Source: an uncultured Moraxellaceae bacterium (GTDB taxonomy: Bacteria; Pseudomonadota; Gammaproteobacteria; Pseudomonadales; Moraxellaceae). Taken from it: 5,312 nt of DNA. Made by a program: the position numbers and the translations under genes. The first letter of the stretch is position 1; every line of letters starts with the position of its first letter. The notes under the pieces are model-generated. The model had not been told where the DNA came from and searched no databases. It saw only the letters and a program-made list of their open reading frames with translations. The stretch is taken from assembly GCA_937928295.1 (NCBI GenBank), contig CALEYY010000135.1:1-5312 (forward strand), written 5' to 3'. Of the stretch, positions 1 to 5,312 are shown piece after piece.

Positions 1-980
1 CCGGCTTCTGGCGCATGATTCGCGACATCCTGAATTTCAACAAGCGTTCGCATGCGCTGCTGGCCGAGCTGCGCGGCAGCCGTCTGACACTGGGCGAGCT
101 GATTGCCCGTGAGGGCTACAGCGCCGAGTTTCGCGATTGGTATTTGCTGCCCATGGGCGCGGCCATCTGGTCCAGCCCCATGGATGAGATGGCGGATTTT
201 CCGGCCGAAACCTTCATACAGTTCTGCATCAATCATGGCCTGCTGCAGGTTAATGACCGCCCGCAGTGGAAAACCATTCGCGGCGGCTCGCGCGAGTATG
301 TGAAACGGCTGGTGGCGGCCATTACTGACGCCAGCGGTGAGGTGCGCTTGAACACGCCGGTACGCTCGGTGATGCGCACGGAACAAGGCGTGCTGGTAAG
401 GACAGATGTCGGCAGCGAAAGCTATGAGCGCGTCATTTTTGCCACGCACAGCGACCAGGCGCTGGCCATCCTGCAAGATGCTCGGCCGGCCGAGCGCGAG
501 GTGCTGGCGGCAGTGCGCTATCAGCCCAATACCGCCTATTTGCATACCGATGCTGAGCTGATGCCGGCGCGCCGCGCAGCCTGGTCGTCGTGGAATTACT
601 ACAGCGGTGCCGTGCAGAACGGCAAGTTTCCGGTGGCCGTGAGCTATTGGATAAACCTGCTGCAGCCCCTGCCGTTCAAGCAGGATGTGATGGTGACGCT
701 GAATCCGCCGGTACCGCCGCGTGCCGACAAGACCATCCAGATCATCGAGTATGCGCATCCCTTGCTGGATACCGCTGCCTATGCCGCGCAGCAGGCGCTG
801 CCCGCCATTCAGGGTCTGGATCGCGTCTATTTCTGCGGCGCGTGGACCGGTTACGGCTTCCATGAGGATGGCCTGAAGGCCGGCATGGCCGTGGCTCGTC
901 TGCTGGGCGCTACAGCGCCTTGGGAAAACACATCGCCGGAAAGCGCGTCGCCGGAAAGCCCGCTTGAGGCGGCGGCATGA
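1..980 (+). CDS. FAD-dependent amine-oxidase-like oxidoreductase, 5' partial
   Basis: C-terminal part of a flavoprotein of the NAD(P)/FAD-dependent amine oxidase family. The frame is already open at base 3 (reading G-F-W-R before the ATG at 15), so this ATG is probably internal; the N-terminal dinucleotide-binding GxGxxG motif, roughly the first 100 residues, lies outside the window. Counting from the Met at 15, the substrate-domain signature PQWKTIRGGSREYV is at residues 83-96, the second nucleotide-binding strand ending in VIFATHSDQAL at 140-150, and the C-terminal FAD motif VYFCGAWTGYGFHEDGLKAG at 271-290. Family members sit beside DUF1365 and CFA-like methyltransferases, where they are suspected to oxidise or desaturate an acyl chain; the substrate is inferred, not shown. 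The stop overlaps the next start (ATGA, 977-980), indicating coupling. The last 20 or so residues form a low-complexity tail with a duplicated SPES. Family is secure; reaction is unknown. Confidence 0.9.
   Translation, partial: GFWRMIRDILNFNKRSHALLAELRGSRLTLGELIAREGYSAEFRDWYLLPMGAAIWSSPMDEMADFPAETFIQFCINHGLLQVNDRPQWKTIRGGSREYVKRLVAAITDASGEVRLNTPVRSVMRTEQGVLVRTDVGSESYERVIFATHSDQALAILQDARPAEREVLAAVRYQPNTAYLHTDAELMPARRAAWSSWNYYSGAVQNGKFPVAVSYWINLLQPLPFKQDVMVTLNPPVPPRADKTIQIIEYAHPLLDTAAYAAQQALPAIQGLDRVYFCGAWTGYGFHEDGLKAGMAVARLLGATAPWENTSPESASPESPLEAAA
933..959 (+). repeat. 12-bp tandem direct repeat in a gene 3' end
   Basis: The 12-mer tcgccggaaagc occurs at 933-944 and again at 948-959, separated by gcg, giving a 15-base period. 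It encodes the SPES-A-SPES stretch in the C-terminal tail of the flavoprotein, after the last conserved FAD motif. It is in frame and looks like a small slippage duplication in a segment under little constraint. Confidence 0.75.
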
Positions 981-1732
981 TCAAGCCCTGGCTTTATCGC
1001 GGCAAGGTCGGTCACGCCCGTTTGGGCGCGAAGACCCACGCCTTCGCCTACGACAGCCTGTTCATCTGCTTTCCGCTGCAGCAGCGACACGCTCTGGCCA
1101 GCAAGCTTTTCGGCTACAACCGCTGGAATCTGTTTGGCTACCACGATGCCGATCATGGCGATGGCCGCGACCCCGAAGCCTGGATCCGCAAAATTCTGAA
1201 CGAGCACAGCGTGACTTCAGCCGATGGCGACATCTGGCTGCACGCCCTGCCCCGCATTCTCGGCTTTGTCTTCAACCCGGTCAGCTTCTGGTATTGCCAC
1301 GATAGCCAGCAGCAGCTGCGCGCCGTGCTCTGCGAAGTCCGCAATACCTTTGGCGAGCGCCACTGCTACCTGCTCACCGCCGCCGATCAGGGCGTGATTT
1401 CGGCGGACACCACGCTGCACAGCGAAAAAGTCTTTCATGTGTCGCCGTTCTATCCGGTCAACGGCGAGTACCAGTTCCAGTTCGCGCAAAAAGATGACTT
1501 CCGCCGTGTGCAGATCGACTACTGGCAGGACGGCAAGCTGTCGCTGAAAACGCATGTCTCCGGCACGGCTCTGGCCATGACCGACAAGAACCTGCTGAAA
1601 ACCTTTATTCAACTGGGCTGGGCCACCCTCATGGTCGTCCTGCGCATTCACTGGCAAGCCCTCAAGCTTTGGCGGCAAGGGGTGACATTTCACCGCAAGC
1701 CCGTACCCCCTGTTATGGAGATTTCCCGATGA
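977..1732 (+). CDS. DUF1365 domain-containing protein
   Basis: A 251-residue protein covering essentially the whole DUF1365 family length. The family hallmarks are in order: LYRGKVGHARLGAKTHAFAY at residues 6-25, RILGFVFNPVSFWYCHD at 93-109, EVRNTFGERHCYLL at 120-133, KVFHVSPFYPVNGEYQFQF at 151-169, and a C-terminal hydrophobic to amphipathic stretch (about 207-232, rich in W, L and I) followed by FHRKPVPP. That last stretch could bind or cross the membrane. The family's biochemical function is not established to my knowledge; its near-constant pairing with a flavin amine oxidase and a CFA-like methyltransferase implies a role in acyl-chain modification on membrane lipids. The ATG at 977 has a GAGG ribosome-binding site at 966-969, 7 bases upstream, and overlaps the preceding stop; its own stop overlaps the next start. 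Older database notes sometimes call such proteins cyclopropane synthesis proteins by association only. Confidence 0.93.
   Translation: MIKPWLYRGKVGHARLGAKTHAFAYDSLFICFPLQQRHALASKLFGYNRWNLFGYHDADHGDGRDPEAWIRKILNEHSVTSADGDIWLHALPRILGFVFNPVSFWYCHDSQQQLRAVLCEVRNTFGERHCYLLTAADQGVISADTTLHSEKVFHVSPFYPVNGEYQFQFAQKDDFRRVQIDYWQDGKLSLKTHVSGTALAMTDKNLLKTFIQLGWATLMVVLRIHWQALKLWRQGVTFHRKPVPPVMEISR
1717..1720 (+). promoter_or_regulatory. Ribosome-binding site that sets the methyltransferase start
   Basis: GGAG at 1717-1720 lies 8 bases before the ATG at 1729. This favours 1729 over an in-frame ATG 60 bases upstream at 1669, which lies inside the DUF1365 gene and would add 20 residues of no family character. 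A further in-frame ATG at 1735 is possible but at a longer spacing. Confidence 0.7.
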
Positions 1733-2949
1733 GCATGTCTGAAAGTACCGCGATTGAATTGACCCGAGCGCCGGCCATGGCCAAGTTGCTGCTCAAGCTC
1801 TTCGAGCGCCTGGAGATCGGCACCCTGACGGTGACCTTCCCCGGCGGCGGCCATCAGGTCTATGGCGGCAAACAGCCGGGCCACAATGCCTTTATCGAGA
1901 TCAACGACTGGGCGGCGTGCAGCCTGATTTTGCGCTCTGGCGACATCGGCCTCGCGGAAGCCTATCGCGACAAGCTCATCGAGATCTCGGACATTCCCGC
2001 GCTGCTGCTGATGGCGATGGAAAACGAAGATGCGCTGACGCAGGCGTTCTACGGCAGCTTCTGGGGCAAGCTCTTCTACAAATTCAAGCACTTCGTGTCT
2101 AACCGCAATACGCGCAAGGGCAGCAAAAAGAACATCCACGCTCATTACGACCTGGGCAATGATTTCTACAAACTCTGGCTGGATCGCACGATGACCTATT
2201 CCTCGGCCATCTTTGCCAGCCCGGAAACCACACTGGCCGAGGCGCAGACCGCCAAGTACGAGCGCCTGCTGGATCAGCTCAATGTGAAGGCCGGCGATCA
2301 CATCCTCGAAATCGGCTGCGGCTGGGGCGGCTTTGCCGAGCATGCCGCGCTCACGCGTCGGGTGCGTGTTACCGGCATCTCGCTCTCCAAAGAGCAGCTG
2401 ATCTGGGCCCGCAAGCGCGTCAAGGGCACACCCGCCGAGGCGCTGTGTACCTTCCGCTTCCAGGACTATCGCGATGTGTCCGGCAAGTTCGACGCGGTGG
2501 CTTCTATCGAGATGATCGAGGCCGTTGGCGAAAGCTACTGGCCGTCTTACTTCAGCAAGATTCATGATGTGCTGAAGCCCGGCGGCCGCGCTGGCATCCA
2601 GGCCATCACCATCGCCAACGAGCGCTTCCAGGATTACCGCAGCAATACCGACTTTATTCAGCAGTTCATCTTTCCGGGCGGCATGTTGCTGTCGCCCGAA
2701 ATTCTGGCGCAACAGGCCGCGCAAGCTGGTTTGAGCATCACCGATACTTTTGAGTTTGGCCGCGATTACGCCGAGACCCTGCGCCGCTGGCGTGCCGACT
2801 TTGAAGCGCAGCTGCCGGCCATCAGCAAGCAGGGTTTCGATGAGGCTTTCCTGCGCATCTGGCGGTTCTATTACACCTACTGCGAAGCCGGCTTTGATTC
2901 AGATCGCACCGGTGTTTGTCAGGTCGTGATGCAGCGTGCGGACAAATGA
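1729..2949 (+). CDS. cfa: Cyclopropane-fatty-acid synthase family SAM methyltransferase
   Basis: A 406-residue class I SAM-dependent methyltransferase of the CFA synthase family, close to the usual length of about 380-420. These enzymes transfer a methyl from S-adenosylmethionine to the double bond of unsaturated acyl chains in membrane phospholipids, at the cytoplasmic face. Visible motifs: an N-terminal region to about residue 125; HYDLGNDFYKLWLD at 139-152; the SAM-binding loop LEIGCGWGGFAEH at 193-205; SIEMIEAVG at 259-267, with the conserved acidic residue; IQQFIFPGGML at 310-320; and YYTYCEAGFD at 381-390. Relative to E. coli Cfa as I recall it, the YSC position reads YSS (157-159) and the LHTI position reads QAI (291-293), so two bicarbonate-site side chains differ. 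The product could therefore be a cyclopropane or a methyl-branched acyl chain. The start overlaps the DUF1365 stop (ATGA at 1729-1732). The gene symbol denotes the family, not proven orthology with E. coli cfa. Confidence 0.95.
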   Translation: MSMSESTAIELTRAPAMAKLLLKLFERLEIGTLTVTFPGGGHQVYGGKQPGHNAFIEINDWAACSLILRSGDIGLAEAYRDKLIEISDIPALLLMAMENEDALTQAFYGSFWGKLFYKFKHFVSNRNTRKGSKKNIHAHYDLGNDFYKLWLDRTMTYSSAIFASPETTLAEAQTAKYERLLDQLNVKAGDHILEIGCGWGGFAEHAALTRRVRVTGISLSKEQLIWARKRVKGTPAEALCTFRFQDYRDVSGKFDAVASIEMIEAVGESYWPSYFSKIHDVLKPGGRAGIQAITIANERFQDYRSNTDFIQQFIFPGGMLLSPEILAQQAAQAGLSITDTFEFGRDYAETLRRWRADFEAQLPAISKQGFDEAFLRIWRFYYTYCEAGFDSDRTGVCQVVMQRADK

Positions 2950-2972
2950 CACTTACTCAGAGCACATAAATC

Positions 2973-3527
2973 ATGCCGTTTAACCTGCGTTCCACATTGC
3001 GATCTGCGCTCTTGGGCAGTGCGCTGGCCCTGAGCCTAAGCGCCTGCAGCACGGCTCATATCGATGACTATGCTGGCGTACAGCCAACGCTGTCATTGCG
3101 CGACTACTTCAATGGCACCGTGCATGCGTGGGGCCAGGTGCAGGATCGCAGCGGCAAGGTCATCAAGCGCTTCAAGGTCACGCTCGTGGGTGTATGGCAA
3201 GGTGATCAAGGTGTGCTCACCGAGGATTTTGTTTATGCCGATGGCAGCAAGCAGCAGCGCATCTGGCGACTGACCGATCTGGGTCAGGGCCGCTATGAAG
3301 GGCGTGCCGATGATGTTGTGGGCCATGCCGATGGCGTGACCCAAGGCAATGCCTTGCAGTGGCGCTACACCCTGCTGCTGCCGGTGGACGGCAAGACTTA
3401 TGAAGTGGCTTTCAATGACTGGATGTATCTGCACGACCCACAAACGCTAGTGAATCGCGCAGAGATGAGCAAATTCGGCATTCACCTAGCCGACATCACC
3501 CTGTTTTTTCGCAAGGAATTGCCATGA
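2973..3527 (+). CDS. DUF3833 family predicted lipoprotein
   Basis: A 184-residue protein with a typical lipoprotein signal peptide: a basic start (R6, R10), a hydrophobic core at about residues 11-22, and the lipobox LSAC at 22-25, predicting lipidation of Cys25. The residue after Cys is Ser, not Asp, so sorting to the outer membrane is expected. The mature part matches DUF3833: LRDYFNGTVHAWGQVQDRSG at 42-61, FKVTLVGVWQGDQGVLTEDF at 67-86, a YADG-QQRIW segment at 88-98, and FNDWMYLHD at 147-155. The fold is probably a soluble beta-barrel and no enzyme motif is visible; function is unknown. It follows the methyltransferase after 23 bases, the largest gap in the window, with only a weak purine-rich ribosome site (cagag, about 2958-2963). 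Its place in the cluster suggests that it works in the envelope on, or in response to, the modified lipids. Confidence 0.92.
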   Translation: MPFNLRSTLRSALLGSALALSLSACSTAHIDDYAGVQPTLSLRDYFNGTVHAWGQVQDRSGKVIKRFKVTLVGVWQGDQGVLTEDFVYADGSKQQRIWRLTDLGQGRYEGRADDVVGHADGVTQGNALQWRYTLLLPVDGKTYEVAFNDWMYLHDPQTLVNRAEMSKFGIHLADITLFFRKELP

Positions 3528-4303
3528 GCCTGAACAAACCTGTCCGTGACTGGCCTGCAAGCCGCATCTGGGTCGTCGGTGCCAGCTCGGGCATCGGGCT
3601 GGCTCTTGCTGAAGCCTTGGCAAGTCGCGGTGCTCGCGTGGCCGTCAGTGCCCGCCGCGCTAGGCCGCTGCAGGACTTTGCCAATCGCCATGGCGATCGT
3701 ACTTTGGCCTTGCCGCTGAACATGACCGAAAACATCGATTGGGACGCTGCTTGGGCAGACATCAAGCAAGCCTGGGGCGGTATTGACTGGGTTGTCTTCT
3801 GCGCGGCCGATTACACGCCGGTACGCGCCTGGGAGCTGGATCGTGATCGCGCAGCTCAGCTGATTGATGTCAATCTCACCGGCACCTTGCGCGGCGTCGC
3901 CACCGTACTGCCCGACATGCTGGCCGCAGGCGCTGGCGGCATTGCGCTGGTGGCCAGTGTTGCCGGCTATATGGGCCTGCCGAAATCGCTGGTCTATGGC
4001 CCGACCAAGGCCGCACTGATCAACTTTGCCGAATCCCTGTATCTGGATGTGAAGCCGATGGGGCTGGATGTCTGCATCATCAATCCCGGTTTCGTGGCCA
4101 CGCCCCTGACGGCGCAGAACGATTTCGAGATGCCAGCGTTGATGACCCCGGAAGCCGCCGCGCTAGAGATCATCCAAGGCCTTGAGCGCGGAGATTACGA
4201 GCTGCATTTTCCCAAGCGTTTCACGCGTGCGCTGCGCTTGATTCGTCGCCTGCCCGACCGCCTGCGCTTGGCGGTGCTGGCGCGCATCGCCAGTCAATCC
4301 TGA
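3524..4303 (+). CDS. SDR family NAD(P)-dependent oxidoreductase
   Basis: A 259-residue classical short-chain dehydrogenase/reductase, standard length. The cofactor loop GASSGIG is at residues 19-25; the helix after it ends in VSARR (41-45), whose basic residues suggest NADP(H). The usual NNAG is a divergent CAAD at 93-96. The catalytic residues are all present: Asn117 (DVNLTG), Ser145 (VASVAG), and Tyr158 with Lys162 (YGPTK), followed by the PGFVAT loop at 188-193. The enzyme should therefore be active, oxidising or reducing an alcohol/carbonyl, but the substrate cannot be read from the sequence. The basic C-terminal segment (about 229-248, several Arg) may contact membranes or acidic lipid. 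The start is supported by AAGGA at 3513-3517, 6 bases ahead, and ATG overlaps the DUF3833 stop (ATGA). Cluster context suggests a lipid-related carbonyl substrate; this is inference. Confidence 0.95.
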   Translation: MSLNKPVRDWPASRIWVVGASSGIGLALAEALASRGARVAVSARRARPLQDFANRHGDRTLALPLNMTENIDWDAAWADIKQAWGGIDWVVFCAADYTPVRAWELDRDRAAQLIDVNLTGTLRGVATVLPDMLAAGAGGIALVASVAGYMGLPKSLVYGPTKAALINFAESLYLDVKPMGLDVCIINPGFVATPLTAQNDFEMPALMTPEAAALEIIQGLERGDYELHFPKRFTRALRLIRRLPDRLRLAVLARIASQS

Positions 4304-4311
4304 GAGCTGAA

Positions 4312-4752
4312 ATGAGCACTGACATGAGTCTCGACACACGCCCTGCACTTCAGCATCTCGCCCACTGGTTCGAGACGCTCAGTCCAGACAGCCTGAAAAC
4401 CATCGCTCAGTTCTACACCGGCACCGCATACTTCAAAGACCCGTTCAACGAAGTGCGCGACATTCGCCGCATCGAACACATTTTCAGCGACATGTTTGTG
4501 CAGTTTCAGCAGCCGCGCTTTGTGATTCAGGAGCAACTCTGTGACGGCCATCAAGCCCTGCTGACCTGGCATTTTCTCTTTAAGTGGCGAGGCAAGGACT
4601 GGTGCATTGTGGGCAGCTCGCACCTTCGCTTCAACAGCGACGGTCTGGTCGAATACCACCGCGACTACTGGGACGCCGCTGAAGAACTTTACGAAAAACT
4701 CCCCGTCATTGGCCTTGTGCTGAGGACATTGAAAAAGCGAGCGCAGGGATGA
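4312..4752 (+). CDS. NTF2/SnoaL-like fold protein
   Basis: A 146-residue single-domain protein of the nuclear-transport-factor-2 superfamily. The pattern fits: an N-terminal helix pair ending in LKTIAQFYTGTAYFKDPFN (residues 28-46), a helix at 50-65, then strands containing FVIQEQLCDGHQALLTWHF (70-88), WCIVGSSHLRFNSDGLVEYH (97-116) and a C-terminal RDYWDAAEELYEKLP (117-131). Polar residues typical of the pocket include D43, H104, H116, D118 and W120. Members range from isomerases and hydratases to non-catalytic binders, so no reaction is assigned. Genes of this subtype recur next to the SDR and DUF3833 genes in such clusters. The start at 4312 has GAGAG at 4302-4306 and lies 8 bases after the SDR stop; an in-frame ATG at 4324 is an alternative with a poorer ribosome site. 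Confidence 0.88.
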   Translation: MSTDMSLDTRPALQHLAHWFETLSPDSLKTIAQFYTGTAYFKDPFNEVRDIRRIEHIFSDMFVQFQQPRFVIQEQLCDGHQALLTWHFLFKWRGKDWCIVGSSHLRFNSDGLVEYHRDYWDAAEELYEKLPVIGLVLRTLKKRAQG

Positions 4753-4754
4753 TC

Positions 4755-5312
4755 ATGATGAACGATGCCGTAATTGACCGGGTCACAACACGATCTGAAG
4801 ACGAGGCCATCCGGCTGCCGATCAATGCCGTGGAGCGCGAAACCGGCGTGTCCAAGGAGCTTTTGCGCATGTGGGAGCGGCGCTACGGCTTCCCTCTGCC
4901 CTTGCGTGACGCGATCGGCGAGCGCGCCTATGCGCTGGACCAGGTCGAGCGGCTGCGCATCATTCAGCAGAAGTACAACCAGATCATCGAGGAGAACGCC
5001 AAGCTGCGCCAGCTTATTGAATTCAAGCAGTCGGCCCCTTTTAAAATGACGGCCGCCAAGGTGATCCGCCGCAGTTCCGGCACCTGGTGGAACAATTTGA
5101 TCATCGATAAAGGTTCCCTGGATGGCGTCGGCACGGACAGCCCGGTGATCACCTCCGTGGGCTTGGTGGGAAAAACTTCCACACTGGCGCCACACATGAC
5201 AAAGGTGATTCTTTTGACGGACGAGATGTGCCGTGTCTCTGCAAAGGTGGAGGGAACGCTGGAGCAGGGCATCCTGGCGGGCGAGCGCGCCGCGCTGGAG
5301 GTGCAGATCGGA
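4755..5312 (+). CDS. MerR-type DNA-binding domain joined in frame to an MreC-like domain, 3' partial
   Basis: An open frame of at least 186 codons that runs off the window. Residues 21-72 are a MerR helix-turn-helix domain: LPINAVERETGVSKELLRMW (21-40), the recognition-helix end ERRYGFPLPLRDAIGERAY (41-59) and the helix DQVERLRIIQ (62-71). The ERRYG form is typical of LitR/CarH-like regulators, which normally continue into a cobalamin-binding light-sensing domain. Instead, from about residue 72 the protein reads as MreC: coiled coil KYNQIIEENAKLRQLIEF (73-90), then AAKVIRRSSGTWWNNLIIDK (100-119), GSLDGVGTDSPVITSVGLVG (120-139) and TKVILLTDEMCRVSAKVEGT (149-168). No membrane helix precedes the MreC part, although MreC needs one to reach the periplasm. 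The start at 4755 follows AGGGA (4745-4749); ATGs at 4749 and 4758 are in frame too. Each half is well recognised; whether the fusion is real is doubtful. Confidence 0.8.
   Translation, partial: MMNDAVIDRVTTRSEDEAIRLPINAVERETGVSKELLRMWERRYGFPLPLRDAIGERAYALDQVERLRIIQQKYNQIIEENAKLRQLIEFKQSAPFKMTAAKVIRRSSGTWWNNLIIDKGSLDGVGTDSPVITSVGLVGKTSTLAPHMTKVILLTDEMCRVSAKVEGTLEQGILAGERAALEVQIG
4945..4980 (+). other. Probable seam between MerR-like and MreC-like sequence
   Basis: Homology to MerR regulators stops, and homology to MreC begins, within about a dozen codons here. The residues around it (LRIIQQKYNQ) could belong to either parent, since a MerR dimerisation helix and the MreC coiled coil both allow Gln- and Arg-rich helix, so the exact base cannot be fixed. 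No frameshift, stop, insertion-sequence end, target duplication or inverted repeat is visible. By rough hand count GC is about 65% in 4801-4980 and about 59% in 4981-5312, which is consistent with two sources but weak alone. Confidence 0.6.
4971..5312 (+). other. MreC-like coiled coil and beta-domain segment
   Basis: This is the second part of the fused frame, taken separately because it belongs to another family. MreC is a bitopic inner-membrane protein of the rod-shape (elongasome) complex that binds PBP2 in the periplasm. The heptad-like helix NQIIEENAKLRQLIEF matches the dimerising coiled coil, and IDKGSLDGVGTDSPVI, GLVGK and TKVILLTDE match the first beta-domain (E. coli MreC has a comparable LDKG-DGV-PVI-G-VG-T-VLL-D series). 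The WWNN wording and the EGTLEQGILAGE segment remind me of MreC from Verrucomicrobiota and neighbours more than of proteobacteria; that origin is a guess from wording. The N-terminal cytoplasmic tail and transmembrane helix are missing and the C-terminus is beyond the window. Confidence 0.75.

Noticed and set aside
15..17. ATG at 15 as the true start of the flavoprotein
   Set aside because: The frame is open upstream with family-like residues, no ribosome site can be seen, and the N-terminal FAD-binding motif is missing; the gene is cut by the window edge.
1669..1728. Upstream in-frame ATG giving a methyltransferase 20 residues longer
   Set aside because: The extra residues overlap the DUF1365 gene and look non-homologous, while the ATG at 1729 has a well-placed GGAG and an ATGA overlap.
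1690..2724. Long antisense open frame of 344 codons opposite the methyltransferase gene
   Set aside because: It lies wholly opposite a strongly conserved gene, has low-complexity Ala/Arg/Glu/Leu-rich content and no family motif; it is a by-product of GC-rich codon use.
2950..2972. Promoter or terminator in the gap before the DUF3833 gene
   Set aside because: Only 23 bases, with no hairpin, T-run or recognisable -35/-10 pair.
5019..5024. EcoRI site (gaattc) as a cloning scar explaining the fusion
   Set aside because: It falls inside the MreC coiled coil, about 50 bases after the change of family, and encodes normal MreC-like residues.
4774..5049. 91-codon + strand frame overlapping the MerR-MreC frame
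   Set aside because: Its translation is Ser/Arg/Cys-rich with no family resemblance, whereas the frame from 4755 matches two known families.
4689..5272. Antisense frames opposite the MerR-MreC region
   Set aside because: No recognisable domain, and both lie opposite recognised protein sequence on the + strand.

Overview
The window holds a compact run of genes, all on the + strand, from a moderately GC-rich proteobacterium. The gene set and order (FAD amine-oxidase-like protein, DUF1365, cyclopropane-fatty-acid-synthase-like methyltransferase, DUF3833 lipoprotein, SDR, NTF2-like protein, then a MerR regulator) resemble light- or photo-oxidation-linked lipid clusters of beta- and gammaproteobacteria. 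I lean towards a betaproteobacterium such as a Neisseriales relative, but that placement is from memory of gene order and not proven here.

Layout. Bases 1-980 carry the C-terminal part of a flavoprotein whose N-terminus lies before the window. DUF1365 (977-1732), the CFA-like methyltransferase (1729-2949), a DUF3833 lipoprotein (2973-3527), an SDR oxidoreductase (3524-4303) and an NTF2/SnoaL-fold protein (4312-4752) follow. Three junctions are 4-base ATGA stop/start overlaps and the others are gaps of 23, 8 and 2 bases, so the set reads as one transcription unit with translational coupling. No gap exceeds 23 bases, and I see no internal promoter or terminator. The likely joint job is modification of acyl chains on existing membrane phospholipids: the methyltransferase adds a one-carbon unit, the flavoprotein and SDR could do redox steps, and the lipoprotein and NTF2-like protein have unknown supporting roles.

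The most unusual part is the last reading frame, 4755 to the window edge. It starts as a MerR-family DNA-binding domain, the expected regulator of such a cluster (LitR/CarH-like). At about residues 70-75 it turns, in frame, into the coiled coil and periplasmic beta-domain of MreC, the rod-shape protein, with no transmembrane helix. The cobalamin-binding domain that I would expect in a LitR-type regulator is absent from that position. This is either a genuine gene fusion or, more likely in my view, a chimeric join of two unrelated sequences at about 4955-4975. It should be settled before the regulator or the downstream sequence is interpreted.
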